A stretch of DNA of 19,502 nt, from assembly GCA_030431355.1 (NCBI GenBank), contig JAUIJG010000037.1, forward strand, positions 1 through 19,502, in the 5' to 3' direction. Position numbers and translations under genes: made by a program. Under the pieces are notes generated by a model that saw only the letters and a program-made list of their open reading frames with translations, did not search any database and was not told where the DNA came from. Shown in pieces: positions 8,211 to 16,455 of the stretch. The DNA comes from a bacterium (GTDB lineage: Bacteria > Cyanobacteriota > Vampirovibrionia > Obscuribacterales > Obscuribacteraceae). How positions within the stretch are numbered: position 1 is the stretch's first letter; every line of letters starts with the position of its first letter.

Positions 8211-8251
8211 CCATCTGAGATGGATCAGCGAAGTCTGAAAGCTTTCAGACT
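8211..8251. promoter_or_regulatory. Two perfect dyads upstream of the thioesterase gene
   Basis: CCATCT-G-AGATGG (8211-8223) and a 20-bp uninterrupted palindrome, AGTCTGAAAG plus its reverse complement (8232-8251), lie in the 86-bp gap between the metallopeptidase-like stop and the thioesterase start. No T-tract follows on either strand, so an operator fits better than a terminator. This is inference from symmetry. Confidence 0.4.
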
Positions 8252-8269
8252 CGGGTTAATGGGAATTCG

Positions 8270-9823
8270 CTAAAACCGATCCGGATGGTTCACGAGATCA
8301 GCCAGCTTTTCAAGACGGAAAATGTCCTGTCTGCGAGTTTCGCCATAGGCAGGACTGTCACATAGCAAACACTGCTCACGATAAAGCTCAGACAGTAAAT
8401 CCAGAGCCCTTAAGTTGATCAAAGCAGCTGCAGTTTCAAAAGTGGCTAAATCCGGCCCGCCCTCTTGCGAAGAACAGGCAGCAGACTCAATTGCCAAAAG
8501 CGACGCGGACACCACATGTCGTGCTTCGATGACCAGGTCATCATCAGGTTCGCCGGAGATCAACTCTTTGACCAGCTTTCCGGTTGTCGCCTCATCAACA
8601 TTCCCCCAGGTCATGAAATCTTTCATGGAGCGATCGGTCAGACTCTTTAGCCTGGTTTCGCATATTACATGGGCGGCTATTTTAACCAGGGGTCTGAAAT
8701 CTTCAAGGTCTACAGATATGGCAGGTTCGCTTATGGCGTTCAGCCAGAGCATTTTCTCCGGTAGTGCACCACCTGACGCTTCCAAAAATCGCTTCTCCAG
8801 AGCTTCTATGTGGGACTCTTTGCCCTCGAACTCTAGAGACCTGAGAATCTCGATGCAAAACATCGCTCGAACATGGTCGAATGGATGAGTGGAGATGCCG
8901 TTAACCAGGCTGAATGTGCTGGTCCGCGACAGCTTTCCTTTCCGGTTGGTCTGGGCCAGTATAAGAATCAGGCCGTCCACAAAAGCCGGACCTAGATTCA
9001 AGACACCACAGGCGTCGCAGAATAGCTCCATGGACCAGGTGGCGAAGGTCTCAGCCATGAATGTGGAGACCGCCACCTGCTTGTAGGGTCTCTGCCAAAA
9101 CATCGGCTTGCGAGGTACTCTAAGACTGGTAACGCCAGAAACTAAGCTTTCGCCGTGCAGACTCTTACGCACTGCTTTCTGAACCAGGCCTTTTATCTCG
9201 GCGCTGAAGCCTTTAATTTTGGAGAGCAGAACGTGGCCTCCGACTTCGTGCCCTTCCACCACGAAAAGTGGTGCGAAGTCTGCATATTGAGCCGGCTTCG
9301 CAATGAAAGCGATAGGCAATTCCGGGGTCGGTTTGATGGTAAAAGGTTCATCGCTCGAATCGACCAAAAATCCTAGCGGATCGAGCTCCGCCTTGTAACC
9401 GCTATCTTTAAGCTTTGTTCTCACCTGGTCGTCTTCCAGAAATCGGCGATAGCAATTGCTGATCACCGCGAGATAAGCTTTAAGAGACAAGTCCTCGTCG
9501 TCCAGCTGGACGATGGGCTGAGCCAGAGAAGAGAAGATTGAAGTAAGCTGCTTGAAGATTTTACTCTTCGACGCGCCCCTGGCGATTGCTTCTTCAGCCT
9601 GGTCTATGGCTTCATCCAAAACACTAAGGTAAAGTTGGTGGTACCTTGCCGGCAGTCGCTCTCTTCCCAAGTCGACAATCTTACGAAATCGACCGATGTC
9701 GAACATCTGAGATTCAGAGCCACTCTCCGTGAAGGGATTCGGTACATCAATCTTTCGACCAAGCACCTGTTTCACCTTATCTGATACCACCAGATACTCA
9801 CCGTATTTGACCGAATCAGTCAT
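8270..9823 (-). CDS. Zinc-metallopeptidase-like protein with a HExxxH motif
   Basis: I do not recognise a named family, but the 517-residue product has the layout of a zinc peptidase. VVEGHEVGGHVLL at about 188-200 supplies H192, E193 and H197, with three residues rather than two between Glu and the second His. Further on, WSMELFCDACGVLNLGPAF (263-281) gives E266 and D270, like the E-x-x-x-D helix holding the third zinc ligand in gluzincins, and STHPFDHVRA (311-320) resembles the SHPP-x-x-x-R segment of M48-type proteins. HExxGH also occurs in dipeptidyl peptidase III (M49). No signal peptide or membrane helix is seen, so it is probably cytoplasmic. The C-terminal 170 residues are helical and unassigned. 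ATG 9823 follows GGGAG. It is probably transcribed separately from, or ahead of, the thioesterase. Confidence 0.78.
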   Translation of the reverse strand: MTDSVKYGEYLVVSDKVKQVLGRKIDVPNPFTESGSESQMFDIGRFRKIVDLGRERLPARYHQLYLSVLDEAIDQAEEAIARGASKSKIFKQLTSIFSSLAQPIVQLDDEDLSLKAYLAVISNCYRRFLEDDQVRTKLKDSGYKAELDPLGFLVDSSDEPFTIKPTPELPIAFIAKPAQYADFAPLFVVEGHEVGGHVLLSKIKGFSAEIKGLVQKAVRKSLHGESLVSGVTSLRVPRKPMFWQRPYKQVAVSTFMAETFATWSMELFCDACGVLNLGPAFVDGLILILAQTNRKGKLSRTSTFSLVNGISTHPFDHVRAMFCIEILRSLEFEGKESHIEALEKRFLEASGGALPEKMLWLNAISEPAISVDLEDFRPLVKIAAHVICETRLKSLTDRSMKDFMTWGNVDEATTGKLVKELISGEPDDDLVIEARHVVSASLLAIESAACSSQEGGPDLATFETAAALINLRALDLLSELYREQCLLCDSPAYGETRRQDIFRLEKLADLVNHPDRF

Positions 9824-10421
9824 AACTAACTCCCGTCTAGAAGTTTTGAGCTTTATGGTGGTGTTTTATAAATAAAGTCTGCTTGGGAATTTGCTGGCTG
9901 AAAAGAAATATTAGTGAACAAATAAAGTTATTGATTCAAACAGAGTATCTTCAAGGACTTTTCCAGCCCAGAATAAAGTTGCCCGGCAAAATCTCAGATC
10001 CCTTGGCGTCCAGTTGCCAAGCCATATGTCACCAAAAGATTACTCCTGTTCCGATAGAATCGACCACTTAACCTTGACTTCATAGATACTGCAAACTTGT
10101 TCATAGTTAGCAGAGCTATTCAATTCAAACAGCTCAAATAGCCAGGCTATGCATCTCCACCCTGAAGTTCTCTTCCCTGTGCCGGTTGTCAGCAAGCCCT
10201 GACGGGAGTTGAGATCACACGCGCAATATCTATATACTTCAATAGTCTATTTTCCCGTTTCATTACAGGCATAATGCATCTGTAATTTTTGAATTCATTA
10301 ACTTGCAAACGAACTAAGCCACTACAGACGGTGACTAAATTCATACCAGGTCATAATATCGACAACCAAAAATTCTGTTCGATACCGTTTGAAGTTGATG
10401 CTTGTAGTTAGAGAGAAAACT
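9824..10421. other. Non-coding divergent region
   Basis: About 600 bp separate the minus-strand metallopeptidase-like gene from the plus-strand phosphatase pair. The one short frame (9883-10071, +) has no ribosome binding site and unconvincing sequence. A perfect interrupted dyad, ATAGCC-A-GGCTAT, lies at 10138-10150 and could be an operator. Promoters for both units should lie here but none stands out. No copy of the 17-bp element is present, in keeping with its absence from divergent gaps. Confidence 0.55.
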
Positions 10422-11111
10422 ATGGTCAGAGAAGAACAACTTCTCGCCCTGGTCAGGCACGGTCACTCATTCGCCAATGAAGAGACCGAAAAACCTGCCC
10501 GGGGCTTTTTCTATAAGCTTTCCGGTTCGGACAAAAGTGTCGGAGTCACGGAAAGAGGTTTCGCACAATGCGACAGTGCCGGAGAACTAATCTCCTGGCT
10601 CTTTCCTGAGTACAATCAAATTTCCCAGGTATGGGTTTCGGAATACCTGCGAACCGAAGAATCGGCTAGAACCATTCTCGGACGCCTGCCCTATGCGCCT
10701 TCCCTCCTGGTGGATCCTCGCCTGAACAAACGCGAATACGGCAAGTTCTGGAACATGACTTATCGTGGTGTTGAGCACCTGCATCCGCAGGAGTTCGGGC
10801 TCTACAAAGAGATAGGCGCACTAAAGTACAGGCCGCCGGAAGGAGAAAACTACTTCGATCTCTTCGAGAGAACGCAGCTTTTCGTCAATGAGACACTCAA
10901 CCCCTCCAAAGGCAACCAGATGATCGTGGGACACTCCGCTTCCTTGCTGGCTCTCATGAGGGAGTTGGAAGGTCTGGATGATTCCGAGGTCGTCAGGCAA
11001 TACCACTGCGTCTCCATTCCGAACGGACACGTGATCCTTTACGCCCGCTTAAACCCATCCCAGAAGTGGAGACGTGTATCAGTAGCCGAGCAATCCCTTG
11101 CCCGGCGCTAA
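10422..11111 (+). CDS. Histidine phosphatase superfamily protein (phosphoglycerate mutase-like), soluble
   Basis: A cytoplasmic branch-1 histidine phosphatase of 229 residues, hydrolysing or transferring a phosphate through a phosphohistidine. LVRHGHS gives R12-H13-G14 with H13 the nucleophile; R77 in YLRTEES, E105 in NKREYGKF and H171 in IVGHS complete the active site. The start was put at ATG 10422, which has GAGAG upstream; in-frame TTG 10389 and ATG 10398 are alternatives. The stretch around 25-40 is longer than in typical mutases. It is followed after 13 bp by a second enzyme of the same superfamily, so the two are almost certainly co-transcribed. The substrate is not predictable. Confidence 0.88.
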   Translation: MVREEQLLALVRHGHSFANEETEKPARGFFYKLSGSDKSVGVTERGFAQCDSAGELISWLFPEYNQISQVWVSEYLRTEESARTILGRLPYAPSLLVDPRLNKREYGKFWNMTYRGVEHLHPQEFGLYKEIGALKYRPPEGENYFDLFERTQLFVNETLNPSKGNQMIVGHSASLLALMRELEGLDDSEVVRQYHCVSIPNGHVILYARLNPSQKWRRVSVAEQSLARR

Positions 11112-11124
11112 ACCGGAGTAAAAT

Positions 11125-11886
11125 ATGCTAGGAACAATCGCCCTGGTGCTTGCTCTTCTTATCGCGGGGAGGATGCTCTACATCCTGCGATACAGCCCGC
11201 CCCAGATGATTATCAAGCTCATCCGGCATGGTGAATCCACCGAAAACGTCGGCGAAGTAAAATCCAAAGACGTCGGAGACCACACCATTGAGCTGACCAC
11301 CCATGGATGGAATCAAGGATTCCGGAGAGGTCAGCACATTGGAAGATGGAAACTCACCAATGCCTTGATTTTCCTCTCTCCCTATCAAAGAACCCGACAA
11401 ACCAGAATCGCCATTCTTCAAGGCGCCGGTTTCAGCGATGGGGAGATCGAGTTGATGTCCTGCCTGGAAGACCCTCTACTCAGAGAGGTTGAGGCAGGAT
11501 ATGCAGAGATGGATGCACAGCTTGATCTGAGAGCGGTGCACAAATATTTCTACTATCGTTTTGACGGAGGAGAGAGCCCGGCAGACGCATACGCCAGGAT
11601 TTCACTTTTCATCGATTCGTTGCATCGGCAGTTTAGAAGGAAATACCGATTCGAATTTATTCGGCAGCTGCTGGCACTACCGCCGAGAACCGTCTTCGTG
11701 GTCGGTCATGGGCTAAGCCACAGGCTTTTCATCATGCGCTGGTTGCATCTGACAGTGGAAGAATTCGACAGACTGGCTAATCCGAACAACTGTGACGAGA
11801 TAACCATCGCTCCGATTCAACATCTCAAAAAGCCGCAACTGGTAAAAGGCCGCTGGGGTGTTCAGGGAGTACGATGGAGACTTTGA
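11125..11886 (+). CDS. Membrane-anchored histidine phosphatase superfamily protein
   Basis: The 253-residue product has one N-terminal hydrophobic helix (about residues 2-21) followed by a histidine phosphatase domain. LIRHGES gives R34-H35-G36; R89 in SPYQRTRQT, the acidic LLREVEAGYAE segment (E121/E123) and H195 in VVGHGLS complete the site. GGAG lies just before ATG 11125. It is only distantly similar to the upstream gene, so the pair is not a recent duplication. The single helix would tether the domain to the inner membrane. With R16 before the helix end and R22 after it, topology is unclear; the enzyme could face either side. It ends the two-gene unit at a strong terminator. Confidence 0.88.
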   Translation: MLGTIALVLALLIAGRMLYILRYSPPQMIIKLIRHGESTENVGEVKSKDVGDHTIELTTHGWNQGFRRGQHIGRWKLTNALIFLSPYQRTRQTRIAILQGAGFSDGEIELMSCLEDPLLREVEAGYAEMDAQLDLRAVHKYFYYRFDGGESPADAYARISLFIDSLHRQFRRKYRFEFIRQLLALPPRTVFVVGHGLSHRLFIMRWLHLTVEEFDRLANPNNCDEITIAPIQHLKKPQLVKGRWGVQGVRWRL

Positions 11887-11901
11887 ATGACTACTGATTG
11901 G

Positions 11902-11927
11902 AATCGTCCTGGCAGGACGATTTTTTT
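11902..11927 (+). terminator. Rho-independent terminator of the phosphatase pair
   Basis: A perfect 9-bp stem, AATCGTCCT-GGC-AGGACGATT, runs into a seven-T tract. Palindromic element copy 4 starts 10 bp after it. Confidence 0.93.
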
Positions 11928-11937
11928 CAACAGTTTT

Positions 11938-11954
11938 TACTGTTCTATATAGTA
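11938..11954. repeat. 17-bp post-terminator palindrome, copy 4
   Basis: The sequence is TACTGT-TCTAT-ATAGTA. The right arm is a perfect consensus match and the left differs at one base. Its 10-bp distance from the T-tract equals that of copy 2. Confidence 0.7.
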
Positions 11955-11962
11955 ATTTCCAA

Positions 11963-12590
<628 letters not shown>

Positions 12591-14786
12591 ATGAACCACC
12601 CTAATCAAAGCGAATTCAGATTTAACTGGAAGCTTGCCAAAGACCTCTGGAAGGTCATGGTGCCCTACTTCGCCTCTTCCGGACCTCGCCAGCCGTGGTA
12701 CATGGCCTGGTTCCTGGCGATCGTCGGTGGCTTCACGGTTCCTGTTTTGTCCACGATTTATGCCTTCATGACCCAGAAGATCGCAGGTCCTGACGGCGCC
12801 CCGGTCGGCATTCCGCTCGACGCCCTCATGCCTTCGGCCCTCGGCTGGACCATCGGTTCCCTTCTCGCCCTGGCTCTCTGCTACGGTCTCAAGGTACCGA
12901 TCATCCAGACGCTCTGGAAGCCCTACGCCTTCCTCAGCGTCGTCGGCCTGATCATTGCCAGCCTGGTGCCGTTCTCCATGGGTCCCAACCCCGAGGACGT
13001 CAACACCATCCTGGGTCTGCTCGCCAGCGACGTGGCCAAGATGCTCCCGGACCTCTCCGGCGCCTCCGACCACAAGCTCATCTTCGCCCTGCTCGGCGTT
13101 CCTCTGGCCCTCGGCGCTCCCACCTACTTCATGTGGGGCATGCGCAAGGTCATGGACGAAGGATGGCGGCTGCTGGGTATCCTCACTGCGCTCCTGTTCA
13201 CCGTGACAGGCTTCAACGTCCTGCTTAACTTCCTCATGCGCGACATGTGGAACTCCCTGCAGGGCAAGGAAGTCAGCGCTTTCTGGACCGCCCTCATCAC
13301 CGTGGGTGTCATCTTCGTGATCGGCATCTTCATCGTCATCCCCTACCGCTGGGTTCGCGACCTTCTCGGTCTGAAATGGCGTGCCTGGCTCACCGAGCGC
13401 ATGATCACTCGCTACATGAGCGATCGCAAGTACTACCAGATCTCCCAGCTGCGCAGCGTCGACAACCCTGACCAGCGTATCTCGGAAGACATCCGCCACT
13501 TCACCAGCGGCGCTCTGTCCTTCCTCCTGGTCATCCTGGACTCGATCCTCACCGTCGCCGCGTTCGCCGTGGTTCTGTACACGATTTCGCCGATTCTCAC
13601 CTGGACCGTGCTTGGCTACGCCATCTTCGGCTCGGTGGTCATGGCGATGATCGGCAAGCGTCTCATCGGTCTGCGCTTCCGTCAGGAAGAGCTGGAAGCG
13701 AACTTCCGCTACCAGTCGGTGCATGTCCGCAACAACGCCGAACCGATCGCCTTCTTCCGGGGCGAGGAGATGGAGACCGAAGGTCTTCTGCATCGCCTCC
13801 GGGGCGCCATCGCGAACTACAACTTCCTCATCCGCTGGCAGCGTAACCTGGGCTTCTTCTCCCAGGGCTACGACTACCTGGTTGTCATCCTGCCGATCGC
13901 CATCGTGGCTCCGCTCTACTTCGCGGGTCAGGCATCCTTCGGCGAGATCCAGCAGGCGAACTCCGCCTTCAACCAGGTTCTTGCTGCCATGTCGCTCTTC
14001 ATCAGCCAGTTCGAATCGATCTCGGCCTTCGCTGCCAACATCAAACGACTGGTGCTCTTCGAAGAGGAGCTGGAGAAGCCGGACCCGACCGACATGCCGG
14101 GTCGTCCGCGGATCGATCGCGCCGAAGGCGAAGTCATCGACGTCGACCACATGACGCTGATGACGCCGAACTACGTGCACACCCTCATCCGGGACCTCAG
14201 CCTGCAAATCAATCCGGGCGAAAGCATCCTGGTCATGGGTCCCTCCGGCTCGGGCAAGAGCTCGCTCCTCCGCGGTATCGCCGGTCTCTGGCGTTCCGGT
14301 GACGGTTTGGTCTCCACGCCGGACCTGGAGGACATGATGTTCATGCCTCAGAAGGCTTACCTGCCCATCGGCTCGCTCCGCTGGCAGATCGTCTACCCGG
14401 ACGCCAACTCCACCGCCACCGACGAGGAAATCCTTGCGGTTCTGGAGGAGGTCAACCTGGGCAACCTGGTCGAACGCTTCGAGGCCGAAGGTGGTCTCGA
14501 CGCCGAACTGAAGTGGGACGAAGTCCTCTCCGGCGGCGAACAGCAGCGTGTGGCCATGGCTCGCCTGCTTCTGGCGGAGCCCAAGTATGCCATCGTCGAC
14601 GAAGCCTCCAGTGCTCTCGACGACGAGAACGAAGAGCATATCTACCAGCGTCTGCAGGAGAGCGGCACCACGTACATCAGCGTCGGTCACCGCAAGAGCC
14701 TGCTGCAGTATCACGACCGCGTCCTCCTTCTGGATGGACAGGGCGGCTGGAGTCTCCACGACCCCACCGACCCCGTGCTGCAGTAA
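12591..14786 (+). CDS. ABC transporter, fused permease and ATPase, YddA/SbmA-BacA (ABCD) type
   Basis: A 731-residue half-transporter expected to work as a homodimer in the inner membrane. The membrane domain matches the SbmA/BacA-like ABC_membrane_2 family from about residue 195 (a TM then MRDMWNSLQGKEVSAFW, then PYRWVRDLLGLKWRAWLTERM). The ATPase domain has Walker A GPSGSGKSS (550-558), Q-loop Q587, signature LSGGEQQR (646-653), Walker B with D670-E671, and switch H700. YddA-like proteins are about 560 residues; the extra length is a segment of roughly 130 residues near 60-190 with about three added membrane helices. Relatives move peptides, cobalamin or acyl-CoAs, so the substrate is open. 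GGAGG precedes ATG 12591. Codons are strongly C/G-ending, suggesting high expression. Confidence 0.92.
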   Translation: MNHPNQSEFRFNWKLAKDLWKVMVPYFASSGPRQPWYMAWFLAIVGGFTVPVLSTIYAFMTQKIAGPDGAPVGIPLDALMPSALGWTIGSLLALALCYGLKVPIIQTLWKPYAFLSVVGLIIASLVPFSMGPNPEDVNTILGLLASDVAKMLPDLSGASDHKLIFALLGVPLALGAPTYFMWGMRKVMDEGWRLLGILTALLFTVTGFNVLLNFLMRDMWNSLQGKEVSAFWTALITVGVIFVIGIFIVIPYRWVRDLLGLKWRAWLTERMITRYMSDRKYYQISQLRSVDNPDQRISEDIRHFTSGALSFLLVILDSILTVAAFAVVLYTISPILTWTVLGYAIFGSVVMAMIGKRLIGLRFRQEELEANFRYQSVHVRNNAEPIAFFRGEEMETEGLLHRLRGAIANYNFLIRWQRNLGFFSQGYDYLVVILPIAIVAPLYFAGQASFGEIQQANSAFNQVLAAMSLFISQFESISAFAANIKRLVLFEEELEKPDPTDMPGRPRIDRAEGEVIDVDHMTLMTPNYVHTLIRDLSLQINPGESILVMGPSGSGKSSLLRGIAGLWRSGDGLVSTPDLEDMMFMPQKAYLPIGSLRWQIVYPDANSTATDEEILAVLEEVNLGNLVERFEAEGGLDAELKWDEVLSGGEQQRVAMARLLLAEPKYAIVDEASSALDDENEEHIYQRLQESGTTYISVGHRKSLLQYHDRVLLLDGQGGWSLHDPTDPVLQ

Positions 14787-14846
14787 GACAGCGCAAGAGC
14801 CTGGGTAAGGCAGGGTAATCCTTGCCCCCCAGTGCTCTTACTTTTC

Positions 14847-14896
14847 AACACCGGAAGTCAGCTTTCTCAGTGAAGCTGGCTTTCGGTGTTTTCTTT
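14847..14896 (+). terminator. Rho-independent terminator of the ABC transporter gene
   Basis: An 18-bp stem (14847-14864 with 14873-14890, two G-T pairs) and an 8-nt loop lead into TTTTCTTT. It is the strongest hairpin in the window. Palindromic element copy 5 begins 12 bp beyond it. Confidence 0.92.
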
Positions 14897-14908
14897 AAAT
14901 TCGCTTTC

Positions 14909-14925
14909 TATTATTTTTTATAGTA
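14909..14925. repeat. 17-bp post-terminator palindrome, copy 5
   Basis: The sequence is TATTAT-TTTTT-ATAGTA. It sits between the opposed terminators of the ABC gene (+) and the small-protein genes (-), as copy 1 does in its convergent gap. Confidence 0.65.
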
Positions 14926-14936
14926 TATTCCGGTCA

Positions 14937-14976
14937 AAAGAAAAAACCATCGAAGTCCCGGAGGGAACTTCGATGG
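14937..14976 (-). terminator. Rho-independent terminator of the small-protein genes
   Basis: On the minus strand a stem of 10 or more bp (CCATCGAAGT with ACTTCGATGG, extended by GGG/CCC) is followed by TTTTTTCTTTT. It ends transcription coming from the two small genes. Confidence 0.92.
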
Positions 14977-15064
14977 CCGAGAGCCGAACTCTCTAGGTGA
15001 AGCGTCAATCCGCGTATTAAACCAGGGTGGTGAAACCTCAGGTTATACACCGGGATTGACGCCT
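14977..15064 (-). ncRNA. Structured 3' untranslated region of the small-protein transcript
   Basis: Between the stop codon at 15100 and the terminator, the minus-strand transcript can fold into a 10-bp stem, GCGTCAATCC (15002-15011) with GGATTGACGC (15053-15062). This encloses an inner stem, AACC-AGG with CCT-GGTT (15020-15044), and is followed by a GAGAG/CTCTC hairpin (14981-14994). It could be a stable 3' end or a small RNA released from the mRNA. Folding was judged by eye only. Confidence 0.45.
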
Positions 15065-15099
15065 GAAAAACTTGCCATCAGTCAGAGAACCTGAGCGAA

Positions 15100-15315
15100 T
15101 CAGGACTCCTCGTGAGTGGTCTCCAGGGCGACGGTCGCCTTGGCGCCATCGGTGACGGTCTTCTCGCCCGCGCTCTCCGAAACGGAAAGGGATGCGGTCA
15201 CGGAAACCGACTTGGCGGAGGCGTTGCCGTGCACGGTCTGTGCTTCGTCGGTCGCCAGGGAGAGAACTTTGCCGGTGCGTTCTTCGCGCGATTTGTCAGC
15301 TTTGGTCTTGGCCAT
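15100..15315 (-). CDS. Small Ser/Thr/Ala/Val-rich protein, copy B
   Basis: An unrecognised 71-residue protein starting at ATG 15315, with GGAGAA upstream (an in-frame ATG at 15336 would precede that site). It contains no Phe, Trp, Tyr, Cys, Pro or Ile. The N-terminal third is basic and helical; from about residue 34 it alternates small polar and hydrophobic residues (SVSVTASLSVSES, then TVTDGAKATVALETTH), a pattern suited to beta strands. It is about 75% identical by eye to the 82-residue gene upstream on the same strand, and its last 33 residues are almost the same. No signal peptide or membrane helix is seen. C/G-ending codons suggest high expression. Possible roles include a structural or binding protein or a peptide precursor; none is supported. 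Confidence 0.82.
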   Translation of the reverse strand: MAKTKADKSREERTGKVLSLATDEAQTVHGNASAKSVSVTASLSVSESAGEKTVTDGAKATVALETTHEES

Positions 15316-15358
15316 CGTGAATTTCTCCAGTGTCAAAAGGGATTAAGAAAGAGAGAGT

Positions 15359-15435
15359 GAAAGGAAAGAATCTCCGGGGTCCGAAGGCGGGACCCCAGAG
15401 ACCAGTCGTAGACTCTAGATAGAGTCGCCTCCGTT
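15359..15435 (-). terminator. Hairpins between the two small genes
   Basis: On the minus strand GACTCTA-TC-TAGAGTC is followed by a GC-rich stem, TCTCTGGGGTCC with GGACCCCGGAGA, and then TTCTTTCCTTTC. This looks like an inefficient terminator or processing site after the first small gene, which would set a different level for the second. Confidence 0.55.
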
Positions 15436-15487
15436 AGCTATTGCCTTCGCTTAGGGAGGAGCAGTTACGACAAACTTGCTGCCGCGA

Positions 15488-15736
15488 TCAGCTCTCGGAG
15501 TGGGTGGTCTCCAGGGCGACGGTCGCCTTGGCACCATCCGTGACGGTCTTGCCGCCGACGGATTCCGAAACGCTGAGGGACGCGGTCGCAGAAACAGCCT
15601 TCTCGGCAGCGTTGCCGTGAACGGTGCTCACCTCGTCGCCAGCCATCGCAAGGATCTTGTCCGTGCGGGTCTGGCGGGTCGCGTCAGCGGCGTTCTTGTC
15701 AGCGGAGCCGGGAGTCGGGGTCTTTTTGTCTGCCAT
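15488..15736 (-). CDS. Small Ser/Thr/Ala/Val-rich protein, copy A
   Basis: An unrecognised 82-residue paralogue of the gene 172 bp downstream. It starts at ATG 15736 after AAAGGAAC. The N-terminal 25 residues are Lys/Asp/Thr-rich and likely disordered, 11 longer than in copy B. From there the two align without gaps: DE-x-x-TVHGNA, TASLSVSES-x-G-x-KTVTDGAKATVALETTH-x-ES. It contains no Phe, Trp, Tyr or Cys. The DNA is also very similar, so the duplication is recent or maintained by gene conversion. Since the C-terminal halves are the conserved part, function probably resides there. Confidence 0.84.
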   Translation of the reverse strand: MADKKTPTPGSADKNAADATRQTRTDKILAMAGDEVSTVHGNAAEKAVSATASLSVSESVGGKTVTDGAKATVALETTHSES

Positions 15737-16455
15737 GTCGTGTTCCTTTCGGTAGTATTGATGGTTGACGATATGCCAACCCCAAGCCGATGTTTGCCGT
15801 AGAGCAAATAACGATAGTCTCCTCCCGGGAACTCGAATGAGTGCCTGGAAGTTTTTAAAGCTAGAACTAGAGAGGCTAGTCGGTTATCTGATACGGATTC
15901 ACATGGATGAGGTTATGCATATACACCTCGACCCTAGAGATCAGATCCTGATAAGAGCAAGGGAAATATCTTCAAAGTACCGATAGTGCCTTTACTGAAC
16001 TGATAGAAACAAATATCACAAGCCCTATGAATCAAGGCTTTCAGCTTTTCAAGAGAGCGGCTAGCGACCTTAGCGCAGCTGTCAATATAACAAGCCAAGA
16101 TTAAACGCCTACCGACCTCGGCAGGTTTCTCCCGCGGAACCCAGAAGACCAATCCTGTCCCCTCTACGAATAAAGTCCAGTCATTTTAGAAGATATCAAG
16201 CTTTGAAGCCAGGAAGGAAGCTTGGATAGGTTAGTTTTGGTCCTAAACAAGAACACATACTTCAGTCAAAGAGTCTTCAAAACTAAATACTCCTAGTTTA
16301 AGCCCAGAGAGGTAGAAGAAACGGGAAGACATACATACTGTCGTCCCAGGTTTCTTAGTGCCCTCGGGAAGATTTCCCATCAACCAACTTATTTCTATCA
16401 AACCAATTTAGACCAGATAGTTTCGAAGAAATTCTCTACCTCCGGAGGGTTCCTT
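15737..16455. other. Non-coding divergent region with hairpins ahead of the hydrolase gene
   Basis: The short frames here (15765-15986 +, 15934-16152 -) overlap each other, lack ribosome binding sites and look spurious. Ahead of the hydrolase, AAGAAAC (16316-16322) pairs with GTTTCTT (16350-16356), with inner GGGA/TCCC and ACA/TGT pairs, giving a 41-nt hairpin. GGGAA-GAT-TTCCC follows at 16366-16378. Neither has a T-tract; they may be a leader structure or operators. Confidence 0.5.

Noticed and set aside
15838..15986. 49-codon plus-strand frame starting ATGAGTGCCTGG
   Set aside because: No ribosome binding site, overlaps another frame on the opposite strand, and has no recognisable features.
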